64,000 nt of DNA from Saprospiraceae bacterium. GTDB taxonomy: Bacteria > Bacteroidota > Bacteroidia > Chitinophagales > Saprospiraceae. This document shows, piece by piece, positions 26,520-35,296 of this stretch (its first letter is position 1; every line of letters starts with the position of its first letter). The position numbers and the translations under genes were made by a program. The stretch spans positions 1 through 64,000 of the forward strand of contig JAJCYI010000242.1 of NCBI GenBank assembly GCA_029263015.1. The letters are read 5' to 3'. Under the pieces are notes generated by a model, which saw only the letters and a list, made by a program, of their open reading frames with translations, did not search any database and was not told the origin of the DNA.

Positions 26520-26700
26520 CAGGGCTGTTAAGTGCTAAGGGTTTTAATGTAAAATGTAAAATGAAAAATGAAAAATGAAAAATGAAAAAATAGAACACAC
26601 GTGTTTATCTGATTACGAGTGTTTTACATGCAGGCCATTTTTACATTTTAAATTCATCATTTTAAATTTTAAATTTAAAAACGAGAACTTAACAGCCCTG
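26520..26700. repeat. MITE-like element, copy 2 (inverted relative to copy 1)
   Basis: A 181-bp element with the same CAGGGCTGTTAAG / CTTAACAGCCCTG ends as 2704-2863 but the opposite orientation. Compared with copy 1 it has an expanded run of the heptamer AAAAATG. The flanks carry GGGGTCAGGGGTCAG heptamers. The two copies look clearly homologous along their length by eye. Confidence 0.75.
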
Positions 26701-26826
26701 GGGTCAGGGGTCAGATTGGTTTGGTTAGAAATAAAATATGGTTATTAGTTTTAGGTTCATTTCATTGATTACGCGGTTTTCAAAAAGGTATGCCATCCCA
26801 CTTTAGACATCAGACGCCTTGCAAGC

Positions 26827-27804
26827 TCACCCCATCTCAATCACTACTTTCCCCCTCACTTCCCTGTTCATCATTTCTTCCAGTGCCTTCGGTGTATCTT
26901 CCAAAGAGTAGGTGGCGTGGATATGTGGTTTCAATTTTCCAGCTGCATACCATTTCATCAAATCCAATGCATTTGCCATACTCTCTTTTGGATAGCGCAT
27001 TGCAAACGAGCCTAAAAACACACCAACTATCTGGCAGCATTTCAGCAGGGGTAGGTTGAGCGGGATTTTTGGTATTTCGCCGGCGGCAAACCCAATGACG
27101 AGGCAACGCCCTCCCCATGCCATGGCTCGGAGGGCAGGTTCGGTATAGCCAGCTCCAACGGGGTCGTAAATCACATCAACGCCGTTGCCGTTGGTCAATT
27201 CCTTTGTTCGGATTTTTAAATCTTCGGTGGTGTAATTGATCGTCTCATCAGCGCCATATTTTTTGCAAAGGGCTAATTTCTCATCGGTTGAGGCGGCGGC
27301 AATCACTTTTGCACCCATCAGTTTCCCAAGTTCGACGGCAGCCAATCCTACCCCACCGGACGCCCCCAAAACCAAAAGCGTTTCACCATCTTTCAATGCA
27401 GCCCGATCTTTGAGGGCATGGTAGGAAGTCCCGTAGGCCATCATGAAGGAAGCAGCAATTTTAGCATCCATCACGGGAGGTTTTGGAAAGCAATTTTGCA
27501 TCGGCACCAGTACCTGTTCTGCAAATGCACCATGCGCGACCATCCCAAATACTTCCTCCCCAGGTTTGATGTGCTTAACCTCCTCTCCTACTGCTACGAC
27601 CACCCCAGCAATGTCGCTACCTGGGGTGAATGGCAGTTCGGGTTTGAACTGATAAAGCCCTTGAATAATAAGAGTATCTGGAAAATTGAGGCTCGCAGCT
27701 TCTACTTTCACGAGCACCTCGCTTGGCCCTGGCTTAAGCTCAGCTATTTTCTCCAAAACCAATTTGGAAGGAGGACCGTATTCTATGCATCGGATTGCTT
27801 TCAT
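26827..27804 (-). CDS. NADPH:quinone oxidoreductase family protein
   Basis: 325 residues, zinc-less MDR. N-terminal M-K-A-I-R-C-I-E-Y-G, then N-F-P-D-T-L-I-I-Q-G-L-Y-Q, P-G-S-D-I-A-G-V-V, and the NADPH motif L-G-A-S-G-G-V-G-L-A-A-V-E-L. It ends with R-E-V-R-G-K-V-V-I-E. It matches QorA-like proteins that often accompany ACAD genes. It lies between the large ACAD and TetR genes, with palindromic DNA on its upstream side. Confidence 0.88.
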   Translation of the reverse strand: MKAIRCIEYGPPSKLVLEKIAELKPGPSEVLVKVEAASLNFPDTLIIQGLYQFKPELPFTPGSDIAGVVVAVGEEVKHIKPGEEVFGMVAHGAFAEQVLVPMQNCFPKPPVMDAKIAASFMMAYGTSYHALKDRAALKDGETLLVLGASGGVGLAAVELGKLMGAKVIAAASTDEKLALCKKYGADETINYTTEDLKIRTKELTNGNGVDVIYDPVGAGYTEPALRAMAWGGRCLVIGFAAGEIPKIPLNLPLLKCCQIVGVFLGSFAMRYPKESMANALDLMKWYAAGKLKPHIHATYSLEDTPKALEEMMNREVRGKVVIEMG

Positions 27805-27810
27805 GGACTA

Positions 27811-27935
27811 AGTTCGTGAGAGTTTGAGTTTCTGAGGGTTTGAGTCAACAAGTTCACGAGTTTTTGAAAATTGGCTAGTTTCTCAATTTCTCAAAAACTC
27901 AAACTCTCACGAACTCAGAAACTCAAACCCTATAT
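27811..27935. repeat. nested palindromes upstream of the QorA-like gene
   Basis: Outer 18-bp perfect arms AGTTCGTGAGAGTTTGAG (27811-27828 and complement at 27898-27915) enclose a second pair, GAGTTTTTGA / TCAAAAACTC (27858-27867 / 27891-27900). AGGGTTTGAG near 27835 also pairs with CTCAAACCC near 27922. The whole gap to the TetR stop is covered. Confidence 0.7.
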
Positions 27936-28598
27936 TTTATCCAAACAAATACTCCGCACTGTCTGGAGCAAAAGTGCTTTCCATTCATCGTTATTGGCAT
28001 TGATGAATTCGGGGGCAGATGGTTGGTAATTTACTTTGGCATAGCCAGTAACCATTGACCACATTACATGGTGGATCAGCCAAGGGGACTTGGTCGTTTT
28101 GATGCTGCCATCCTTTTGACCCCGCTTGATTTCTTCCACGGTTAAATCAATAGTTACATTTTGTACACCCCTTATTTTGCGGTAATAAATACTGCTCTGC
28201 ATAGCCTGCGATATTTTGTCCAGCTTTTTGCCGGCCACGGTCATCCGCACCATTGAGAGGTAATTGAGCATCAGGTCAACATAGTTGCGGTGCGACACGC
28301 AAAACGCCAAATAGGATTCCGCCATCGCCATGAAAACATCAAGGCCAAGTTTACCCTGGTTTTTGTCGAGGCACTCGTAAAGACCATCGATAAGGTGCTG
28401 CATAGCCTTTAGGGATAGCGCCATGTACAAATTTTCCTTGCTCCCAAAATATGTGTAAACGGTGACCTTGCTAAACCCTGCCTCTTTGGCGATATCCTCC
28501 ATTTTTGCATTGCCAAAGCCCACCGAGAAAAAGACCTTTTCTGCAGCTTGGATGATGTCATCCTCTTTGTTCGCATCTTTTGTGATTACCGTTGCCAT
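27930..28598 (-). CDS. TetR/AcrR family transcriptional regulator
   Basis: 222 residues from the ATG at 28598; an in-frame TTG four codons upstream is less likely. The N-terminal HTH is clear: M-E-D-I-A-K-E-A-G-F-S-K-V-T-V-Y-T-Y-F, then G-S-K-E-N-L-Y. The C-terminal ligand domain is variable. TetR proteins of the FadR/PaaR type sense acyl-CoA. Its position at the upstream end of the 18-kb acyl-CoA block, in the same orientation, suggests it controls that block, but this is inference. Confidence 0.9.
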   Translation of the reverse strand: MATVITKDANKEDDIIQAAEKVFFSVGFGNAKMEDIAKEAGFSKVTVYTYFGSKENLYMALSLKAMQHLIDGLYECLDKNQGKLGLDVFMAMAESYLAFCVSHRNYVDLMLNYLSMVRMTVAGKKLDKISQAMQSSIYYRKIRGVQNVTIDLTVEEIKRGQKDGSIKTTKSPWLIHHVMWSMVTGYAKVNYQPSAPEFINANNDEWKALLLQTVRSICLDKI

Positions 28599-28940
28599 AA
28601 CTGAACTCAAAGTAAAGTAACTTTTTATTTTAATCCAAATGAAATTTTACTATTGGAAGTTACCCATATTTTATATTTTTGAACTTTCGCTTTTTACTTA
28701 TCTTTAAACAAAACAAATTCTAAATTTGCCCTTACTTTGAGTATAGCATAATTGGTTTGACTATTTCTCATCCAAGCAATCGTAGATTTTCATAATTAAA
28801 AACTTTGTGTGCTTCTAAAGTGATGTTCGGTGTTTTTATTTTACCGTCCTGTTTTATACTTTAGAATTAGGCCATTACCAAGAAACCAATAACAATAAGT
28901 GCCACTAATCATTTGTGCAGCACTATAGAAACTATATGAT
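28599..28940. promoter_or_regulatory. divergent control region between TetR and lipase genes
   Basis: An AT-rich 342-bp gap between divergent genes. ACTCAAAGTAA (28605-28615), next to the TetR start, has an exact inverted copy TTACTTTGAGT (28732-28742), which could be paired TetR half-sites. TAAATTTG at 28721-28728 fits the Bacteroidota -7 element TAnnTTTG for rightward transcription. These are pattern matches only. Confidence 0.4.
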
Positions 28941-29867
28941 ATGAAAGTTCAAAACCATACTTTCCAAGCTCAGGACAATAAGACCATCCATTATTACCAA
29001 TGGTCCCCGGAAGACAACAAAGATGTTAAAGCCGTTGTGCAAATTTCCCACGGCATGGCCGAACATGCTGGCAGATATGACATTTTTGCTATACTCCTGA
29101 TGAAAAGAGGGTATGCTGTATTTGGAAACGACCACCGTGGACATGGCAAAACGGCAGGCGGTCGAGGTAAAATAGGCTATTTTGAAGATGGGGACTTTTG
29201 GGAAAAAGCCATTCTGGACATGCATGATATGAACCATATCGCCTCGAAAAAATACCCAGGGAAACCAATATTTTTATTTGGCCATAGCATGGGTTCATTA
29301 TTGTCACGGGACTATATTTCGAGATATGGAAATGAATTGCCTGGAGTTATACTTTCTGCAACAAGCGGCGACCCAGGCCGATTGGGGAAGATAGGCCTTT
29401 TCATTGCCAAGACCGAAGCATTTATTAGGGGCCGGAAAAAATTAAGCCCACTTCTGAACGCGCTTTCTTTTGGAAAATTTAACCGCCCCTTCAAGCCCGC
29501 ACGCACGAAGTTTGACTGGTTGTCCCGAAGCGAATACCAAGTGGATAGATATATTATGGATCCATTTTGCGGGACGGTTTTCACCACAGGCTTTTTTATT
29601 GATTTAATTAATGGAATCAACAAAATAAACGATCAGGCAACATATGATGCGACTCCAGAATTGCCGATGTTTTTTGTGTCTGGCGACAAAGATCCGGTTG
29701 GAGCGATGGGGTTGGGTGTAAGGGAAGTTGCTGAAAAATATACACACGAAGACGTAACGGTAGAGCTTTATCAAGATTTTCGGCACGAAATATTGAATGA
29801 AACAGATAATGATTATGCTATTGCCGATATTCTAGCTTGGCTGGACCAGGTTACTGCTGAACAATGA
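28941..29867 (+). CDS. alpha/beta hydrolase, monoacylglycerol-lipase-like
   Basis: 308 residues of the hydrolase_4 (serine aminopeptidase S33 / monoacylglycerol lipase) type. It opens with Q-D-N-K-T-I-H-Y-Y-Q-W, then I-S-H-G-M-A-E-H-A-G-R-Y and G-N-D-H-R-G-H-G-K-T. The nucleophile elbow is F-G-H-S-M-G-S, the acid S-G-D-K-D-P-V, and the base is in D-F-R-H-E-I-L-N-E. No signal peptide, so cytoplasmic. Its stop overlaps the next start by 4 bp (ATGA), indicating translational coupling. Confidence 0.88.
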   Translation: MKVQNHTFQAQDNKTIHYYQWSPEDNKDVKAVVQISHGMAEHAGRYDIFAILLMKRGYAVFGNDHRGHGKTAGGRGKIGYFEDGDFWEKAILDMHDMNHIASKKYPGKPIFLFGHSMGSLLSRDYISRYGNELPGVILSATSGDPGRLGKIGLFIAKTEAFIRGRKKLSPLLNALSFGKFNRPFKPARTKFDWLSRSEYQVDRYIMDPFCGTVFTTGFFIDLINGINKINDQATYDATPELPMFFVSGDKDPVGAMGLGVREVAEKYTHEDVTVELYQDFRHEILNETDNDYAIADILAWLDQVTAEQ

Positions 29868-30649
29868 CCACAGAAAGTAGTCGAACAAATATTACCATTC
29901 TTGGAACGGGCACTTCCCAAGGAATACCCGTTATCGGTTGCGATTGTAAAATCTGCACTTCCACTGACGACAAGGACAAGCGCCTCAGGGTTTCGGTCTT
30001 GGTTTCCATCAATGAAAAAAACATGGTGGTGGATGCAGGCCCCGATTTCCGTCAACAGATGTTGCGGACAAACATGAAAGAACTCCATGCCATCCTGTTG
30101 ACCCATGCCCACAACGACCACATCATCGGTTTGGACGATGTTCGGCCATTCAATTTCAGGCAAAAGGGAGACATCCCTATTTATGCTTCTGAATTTGTAA
30201 TAAGCCAGGTAAGGGAACGGTTTAGTTATATTTTTTCCAAAAACCCCTATCCCGGTTCTCCCCAGCTCGACCTTCAGCAAATTCCAAAAGACAGGCATTT
30301 AGCAATTGAAGGCGTAACAATCCAACCGATCGAGGCGATGCATGGAAGCCTGCCAGTCTATGGCTTTCGGTTTGGCGATTTCACTTATTTAACGGATATC
30401 AAAACCATTTCTGAAAAAGAAAGACTAAAAGCAAAATACTCTAAGGTATTGGTTTTAAATGCGTTGCACCACAAGGAACATCATTCGCACCTCAACCTCA
30501 AACAAGCGCTCGAACTCATCGAAGAACTTTCACCAGAACAAGCATACCTGACGCACCTCAGCCACAACATGGGCCTGCATGCCGAGGTATCAAAATACCT
30601 TCCTCCAAATGTTGGACTTGCTTATGATGGGCAGCAGATCGTGATTTAA
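29864..30649 (+). CDS. MBL-fold metallohydrolase, PhnP-like
   Basis: 261 residues. The metallo-beta-lactamase motif is L-T-H-A-H-N-D-H near 87, preceded by an N-terminal G-T-G-T-S-Q-G-I-P-V-I-G-C-D-C-K-I-C. This G-T-G-T-S-x-G-I-P plus Cys pair is shared by PhnP-type cyclic-phosphate phosphodiesterases. The late L-T-H-L-S-H-N-M-G-L-H motif completes the metal ligands. No phn genes are nearby, so the physiological substrate is open. Overlaps the lipase gene by 4 bp. Confidence 0.85.
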   Translation: MTTESSRTNITILGTGTSQGIPVIGCDCKICTSTDDKDKRLRVSVLVSINEKNMVVDAGPDFRQQMLRTNMKELHAILLTHAHNDHIIGLDDVRPFNFRQKGDIPIYASEFVISQVRERFSYIFSKNPYPGSPQLDLQQIPKDRHLAIEGVTIQPIEAMHGSLPVYGFRFGDFTYLTDIKTISEKERLKAKYSKVLVLNALHHKEHHSHLNLKQALELIEELSPEQAYLTHLSHNMGLHAEVSKYLPPNVGLAYDGQQIVI

Positions 30650-30660
30650 GGGAGGGGGTT

Positions 30661-30905
30661 GAGAATTGAGAAATTAGAATTGAGAAATTAGAAATTAGAA
30701 ATTAGACCATAAGACATTAGACATTAGATTCGAACCAGGTGATTGAACTCGTTACTTGTATTTCATATTCAAGAAGAGGTTGTAAAATCCAATAAAAACA
30801 GCTTCTAATGGAGTAGGCAATAAATAAGCTACCCAAGATTCTTTCCAGCCCTTCAACAGCTAATGTCTAACATTCTATTGTCTAAAGTCTTAAAGTAGAA
30901 TTAAC
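30661..30905. repeat. heptamer arrays and second copy of the 24-bp MITE terminus
   Basis: AGAAATTAGAAATTAGAAAT and AGACATTAGACATTAGA arrays on the left face TAATGTCTAACATTC / ATTGTCTAAAG on the right, giving a loose palindrome. Inside lies the 24-bp sequence identical to bases 1-24 of the window (30812-30835). No gene is seen in the gap before fabG. Confidence 0.65.
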
Positions 30906-30948
30906 TTCGCCCAAAAATTAAAAAATACTCAAAAGCAAACAAAATTAA

Positions 30949-31698
30949 ATGAGCTTACTACAAGGAAAGACAGCACTCATCACTGGTGGGTCCCGAGGTA
31001 TCGGGGCAGCAATCGTGCAGCGGTTTGCGGAAGAAGGAGCAAATGTTGCATTCACCTTTTTATCATCAGAAGAAAAAGCAAATGCGCTGGCCCAGGAAGC
31101 TGCATCGGCCAATGGCGTGACCGTCAAGGCATACCGATCGGACGCCAGTGATTTTGTGCAAGCAGAGGAATTGGTGAAAAACGTTTTGGCCGAATTTAGC
31201 CGAATTGACATACTCGTCAACAATGCTGGGATTACCCGTGACAATTTGATGCTCCGGATGAGCGAAGAGCAGTGGGACCAAGTCATCAATACCAACCTGA
31301 AATCCATCTTCAACCTGACCAAACACATCACCCGCCCGATGTTGAAGGCCCGTAGTGGTTCGATCATCAATATCAGTTCCATCGTCGGCGTGTCCGGTAA
31401 CGCTGGCCAGTCAAACTATGCAGCCTCAAAGGCTGGAATTTTCGGATTCACCAAATCCATTGCCAAGGAAATTGGCTCTCGTGGCATTCGTTGCAACGCC
31501 ATCGCCCCCGGTTTCATTGAAACGGAAATGACTGAAGCTTTGGATGAAAAAACAAAAGAGGCGTATTTCGCCAACATCCCTATGAAACGATTTGGTACGG
31601 GAAAAGAGATCGCAGATGCATGTGTGTTCCTCGGGTCAGAACTTTCTACTTATATTTCTGGGCAGACGCTGAGCGTTTGTGGGGCACTAAATTGTTAA
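30949..31698 (+). CDS. fabG: 3-oxoacyl-[acyl-carrier-protein] reductase
   Basis: 249 residues. T-G-G-S-R-G-I-G-A-A, N-N-A-G-I-T-R-D-N-L-M-L-R-M, I-N-I-S-S-I-V-G-V-S-G-N and Y-A-A-S-K-A-G are the canonical FabG motifs. The end is S-T-Y-I-S-G-Q-T-L-S-V-C-G-A. This is closer to type-II fatty-acid synthase FabG than the SDRs at 17-23 kb. It stands alone, followed by a strong palindrome and a convergent regulator gene. Confidence 0.9.
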   Translation: MSLLQGKTALITGGSRGIGAAIVQRFAEEGANVAFTFLSSEEKANALAQEAASANGVTVKAYRSDASDFVQAEELVKNVLAEFSRIDILVNNAGITRDNLMLRMSEEQWDQVINTNLKSIFNLTKHITRPMLKARSGSIINISSIVGVSGNAGQSNYAASKAGIFGFTKSIAKEIGSRGIRCNAIAPGFIETEMTEALDEKTKEAYFANIPMKRFGTGKEIADACVFLGSELSTYISGQTLSVCGALNC

Positions 31699-31711
31699 TA
31701 TATAGGCACTT

Positions 31712-31746
31712 AAAAGGTGACACCTTTCGGAAAGGTGTCACCTTTT
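31712..31746. terminator. GGTGACACC-family palindrome, likely bidirectional terminator
   Basis: Arms AAAAGGTGACACCTTT / AAAGGTGTCACCTTTT around CGG, ending in a T run. It lies between the convergent stops of fabG (13 bp) and the winged-helix gene (20 bp), the expected place for a bidirectional terminator. A near-identical palindrome is at 60561-60593, so it is also a dispersed repeat. Confidence 0.65.
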
Positions 31747-31766
31747 TACCCCCAAAACAGGCAACC

Positions 31767-32069
31767 TCACACTAAATTTTCCACGCTTTTTTTCAGCCGC
31801 AGCAATACACTCTCATTTGCGGTGAACAACATCCCCCTTTCTGTAGAATCTGAAACGACCAGGCCGCTCCTCATCAATATGCCAAGATGCTCTATGATGT
31901 AAGGCTCTCCTTGCCCGATGTGGCCGGCAAGTTGTTCAGCCGATAATTGACCGTATTTCAGCAGCGTGCTGATGATGCGATATCGGTAAGGGTGCTTGTA
32001 TGCGCGGAACATTTGGGTGACAATGTCCACTTGCGTCCCGTTCAGGGTGCGGTGTTTCTTTGTGTTCAT
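31767..32069 (-). CDS. small winged-helix (ArsR-like) regulator
   Basis: 100 residues from the ATG at 32069 (M-N-T-K-K-H-R-T); an upstream in-frame start would add 21 residues with no family resemblance. The HTH region is H-P-Y-R-Y-R-I-I-S-T-L-L, then L-S-A-E-Q-L-A-G-H-I, and the recognition helix P-Y-I-I-E-H-L-G-I-L. A wing follows (G-M-L-F-T-A-N). No ArsR metal-binding Cys cluster is visible, so the signal is unknown. Confidence 0.78.
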   Translation of the reverse strand: MNTKKHRTLNGTQVDIVTQMFRAYKHPYRYRIISTLLKYGQLSAEQLAGHIGQGEPYIIEHLGILMRSGLVVSDSTERGMLFTANESVLLRLKKSVENLV

Positions 32070-32255
32070 TAACAGTGGTACTGGTTTGTGGTAAAACAGG
32101 GTCAAAGATAGTTTTCCAGAAAAGATTTGCAAGACCTTTCAAATCTTTTTTTTTAAAATAATCTAAATTCTCTATCCTGAAAACATACCTAATCAGCGAT
32201 TTACACAAACACACATTAAAACATAAGTTAACTTGACTATATTAAATAAACGAAT

Positions 32256-32373
32256 TCTTGGTTTTTGGTTCTTAGTTCATGGTTTGAGGTTCTTGGTTCA
32301 GGGTAAGTACTCGCCATAAGAGCAAAACCAAGAACTAAAAACTAAGAACTAAAAACCAAGAACCAAGAACCTC
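32256..32373. repeat. palindromic heptamer arrays (TTGGTTC / GAACCAA)
   Basis: TTCTTGGTTTTTGGTTCTTA and related 7-bp units on the left are answered by AAAACCAAGAACTAAAAACT and AACCAAGAACCAAGAACCTC on the right. TGAGGTTCTTGGTTC at 32284-32298 pairs perfectly with its complement at 32360-32374. The gap between the regulator and the peptidase holds little else. Confidence 0.7.
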
Positions 32374-32377
32374 ATCT

Positions 32378-34951
32378 TCACCTCTCCACCGTTTGGGATG
32401 AAATGGTGTTGCCAAAAAATATTGCGTTCGCCAGGAGCTTATTGGTGCCATACCAGAAAGCCCTAAAATTCGTGTTGTCCTGCATCATTATCACTTTGCC
32501 GCTGCCCTGTGCCCCAATGATGATAGAGGCGCTGCCGGAAGCTGTCTTTTCAAAATCCCGATGCATATAGCCCGCCATCAGTGGGTTTTGAGAATAAGCC
32601 AGAGGCGTGGCATACACATTTTTAGTAGGTTCAATAAACTGGTTGGAACTTCGGAAAATGGGCAATTGAGCGCGGCGGTAGCCATAAGCCATAGGGTGCG
32701 TCAAGTCGAGTTCGCCCTCAAAAATAGCCCCGGATAAATTCAGAGCTGCATTATTGCTGGAAGCGTTGATGTAATCGCCCCGCCCTTCTATCCGTTTATC
32801 CACAGGTTTTTCTTTGAATTTCACGGTTGACAATTTCCGGCCTTCTACCCAATTGACGGCTGATTCGTTTGCTATCAATGTGCCGCCTTTTTTTATCCAA
32901 TTCCGCATGGTTTCGGTGTCGAAATCTTGGTAATTGCCAGAGGGCATGATCACAACATTAAACCGGTCGAGCACCGGTTCTTTTGCCATCTCGACAGCTA
33001 CTTTAGTTACAGGCATTCCATAGCGAGTGTCCAAAAGGTGCCAAATCTCCCCTGCATCATAACTGCTCACACCATCATCGACCAATAACATTACCTTGGG
33101 CTTGCGCAATGCTTCCATATTGCGGCTGCCAAGATCGATTCCCGTGGAAGTCAGGCCAGAAGTCAAACCGTGTATTTCAACATGGCCTAATTCAGCAGCT
33201 TTTTGCAAAACAGTAAATAGTTCCTTGCCCGATTTCGGTTGATTTTGGGTGGGAACGATGATGGTGCCGTAATTGAATCTGCGTTCGCCGCTGGCGGTTT
33301 TACCCAAAAACGGCTTAGATGCCACCTTTACCAACAGTTCATTTTTCTGTAAATGGTACAGTGCTGCTGGCGCGTAATACTCGTCCCATTCAAAGGCATA
33401 TGCAAAGTCTTCTGGGCTTCCGCTTACTTTGCCAGCCGGCAAACTCACCTCGTCAACTTTATTACCTAAGATATTTTTGGAAAATGCACTTCCCATTTCA
33501 TCGTATTCCAAATTAAAGGCAAGCGGCAGCGTCCAAGCGCTCACATCATAAAAAACGCTGTCGGTAAATGTGGTGATCCGCTGGAACATGCCTTGGATCA
33601 ATTTGTATTGGGCCTGTTCCAATGGGATGATATATGCTTTGCCAGCCTCATATTCCGTGCCTTTCACATTGACGTTTTGCGAAAGCTCATACATCTCGAC
33701 CGACTGGCGGCGCAGCATCTCTGCAAACCTGGCCAACCTCGCCTGGTCGTGTTTTTCTCCAACAATGAATGCTTTCCGGCTGTCTTTCTGGGCTTCCTTT
33801 ATTGCATCTTTATAAAAATCCCTTTGAAATGTGAGCAAATCAGTGCGCAATGCAACTGCCGCTTTTTGGGTGGAAAGGGCTGTTCTTACCTGGTTGCGGA
33901 TGGTGAAAGGAAAAGACAACTCTCCATTTTCCGTATCCTGCAAATGCCCCCGGCTACTCGCCTGTTCAAATAAAATTCCGATACAGCCCTGAGCATCGGG
34001 ATAGGTCGAACCTTTGCCATAATAAAAATCGTCGTAGCTCTCCTCCGTGTAATAAAGTGAGCCAATTTCATCTAAAGCTTCCGCATGGAATTCGCCAATT
34101 TTAAAAGTAAGTTCCTGGTTCTTTTTGGGTGTCACTGGATTAACCCGACTCTGGATACCCGGCATGAAAAAGAACGTGGCATTCGTACCCATTTCGTGGT
34201 GGTCGGTAAGAATGTTTGGTTTCCATTTTTGAAAATTGGCGATCCGCCCAACACTCTCCGGCTGCTGCCCTGGCAACCAATCCCGGTTGAGATCAAACCA
34301 ATAATGGTTGGTCCGGCCACGGGGCCATGATTCACGGTATTCCCGGTCGGCATTATCAGACGTGAGATGTTTGTTTTTATGCATGTTTGCCCAAGTGGAA
34401 AAGCGGTGAAACCCATCTGGGTTGTAACAAGGGTCAAATAGGATAACCGTATTGTCGAGCAATTCTTTCACTTCTGCATTTTGGGCTGCTGCCAAATAAT
34501 ATGCAACAAGCGTCGCACCGTTTGCACCACTGGGTTCGTTGCCATGAATACTAAAGCCCTGGTATAGCACCAATGGCATATTTTCAATATTCAAGTCACC
34601 TGAACGAGTCGGATCACACAGCGCAACATGCTGATTTTGAATAGCTTGAATGTTATCCTGATTCTCCTTAGAGGAAATAGTCAAATAAAGCAAAGGCCGA
34701 TTCTCATGTGTGCGAGCGTACTCGTGCAGCGTGATCTTGTCAGATGCTGCTGCCAGTTTTTCGTAGTACATGAGCAACTTATCGTGACTCAGGTGCCACT
34801 CTCCTACCTGATGTCCAAATACCGATTCAGGAGTTGGGACAGATGGGTCATAATCCGTTTCAGGAAGGTAATAACCTAGATTGACTGGCTGGGTAAATGC
34901 AGTAGGAATGCACAGTTTTATCAATAGTATGAAAATCAGTAATTGCCGCAT
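32378..34951 (-). CDS. M14 family zinc carboxypeptidase-like protein
   Basis: 857 residues. A signal peptide (LLIFILLIKLCIPTAFTQ) directs export. The M14 catalytic domain starts at about 45: zinc ligands H136 and E139 in S-I-H-G-N-E-P-S-G-A-N-G, the substrate-binding N-R-D-W-L region, and the third ligand in L-T-D-H-H-E-M-G-T-N. The catalytic Glu is expected near F-E-Q-A-S-S-R-G. The C-terminal 400 residues are a separate domain resembling a glutamine-amidotransferase-like fold (VMLLVDDGVSSYDAGEIWH, I-M-P-S-G-N-Y). No type IX sorting domain. Confidence 0.85.
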   Translation of the reverse strand: MRQLLIFILLIKLCIPTAFTQPVNLGYYLPETDYDPSVPTPESVFGHQVGEWHLSHDKLLMYYEKLAAASDKITLHEYARTHENRPLLYLTISSKENQDNIQAIQNQHVALCDPTRSGDLNIENMPLVLYQGFSIHGNEPSGANGATLVAYYLAAAQNAEVKELLDNTVILFDPCYNPDGFHRFSTWANMHKNKHLTSDNADREYRESWPRGRTNHYWFDLNRDWLPGQQPESVGRIANFQKWKPNILTDHHEMGTNATFFFMPGIQSRVNPVTPKKNQELTFKIGEFHAEALDEIGSLYYTEESYDDFYYGKGSTYPDAQGCIGILFEQASSRGHLQDTENGELSFPFTIRNQVRTALSTQKAAVALRTDLLTFQRDFYKDAIKEAQKDSRKAFIVGEKHDQARLARFAEMLRRQSVEMYELSQNVNVKGTEYEAGKAYIIPLEQAQYKLIQGMFQRITTFTDSVFYDVSAWTLPLAFNLEYDEMGSAFSKNILGNKVDEVSLPAGKVSGSPEDFAYAFEWDEYYAPAALYHLQKNELLVKVASKPFLGKTASGERRFNYGTIIVPTQNQPKSGKELFTVLQKAAELGHVEIHGLTSGLTSTGIDLGSRNMEALRKPKVMLLVDDGVSSYDAGEIWHLLDTRYGMPVTKVAVEMAKEPVLDRFNVVIMPSGNYQDFDTETMRNWIKKGGTLIANESAVNWVEGRKLSTVKFKEKPVDKRIEGRGDYINASSNNAALNLSGAIFEGELDLTHPMAYGYRRAQLPIFRSSNQFIEPTKNVYATPLAYSQNPLMAGYMHRDFEKTASGSASIIIGAQGSGKVIMMQDNTNFRAFWYGTNKLLANAIFFGNTISSQTVER

Positions 34952-35092
34952 ACAGGTTTGTCCATTTGTTGAAATCTGCGGCTAAAGTAGGTAAAGTTTT
35001 TTATGCTAAAGAATTCAAATTATTGAACTGCGTAAGTTGTTCATTCTGTTTTTGGGATGTATTAAATTATACCCGATCTGCTCAAAACGGCC

Positions 35093-35133
35093 CTTCCGAA
35101 CAACTTCTCCCGCTCAAACCACATGGCCGTAGT
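35093..35133. repeat. 41-bp direct repeat, left copy (fragment of the methyltransferase 3' end)
   Basis: The 41 bases here repeat at 36079-36119 in the same orientation with one mismatch. Read on the minus strand they encode T-A-M-W-F-E-R-E-K-L-F-G, the C-terminus of the methyltransferase at 36072. The copies bracket the RAYT and all three REP-like palindromes. Confidence 0.8.
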
Positions 35134-35150
35134 GGTTGCATCAACCTTTC

Positions 35151-35177
35151 CGATCGGACGGCATAGCCATCCGATCG
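35151..35177. repeat. REP-like palindrome, copy 1 (inverted)
   Basis: CGATCGGACGGC / GCCATCCGATCG with an ATA loop and one G-T type mismatch, which gives it a direction. It is opposite in orientation to the copies at 35261 and 35921. Confidence 0.8.
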
Positions 35178-35260
35178 AACGGCCAGCAACGGACATTGTG
35201 GCTTTGGCTTATCCATAAAGATTTTCGGCAAAGTTGATGAAGTAACATTTTGGAAACATA

Positions 35261-35287
35261 CGACCGGATGGCTATGCCGTCCGATCG
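35261..35287. repeat. REP-like palindrome, copy 2
   Basis: CGACCGGATGGC / GCCGTCCGATCG, 27 bp. It lies 10 bp past the RAYT stop codon. With copy 1 it makes an inverted pair separated by 83 bp, like REP doublets (BIMEs). Confidence 0.8.
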
Positions 35288-35296
35288 GTATAAAAT

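Noticed and set aside
30655-30760. Possible tRNA (GATTCGAACCAGG segment)
   Set aside because: The TTCGA loop-like word is not accompanied by an acceptor stem or anticodon arm, and it lies inside heptamer arrays.
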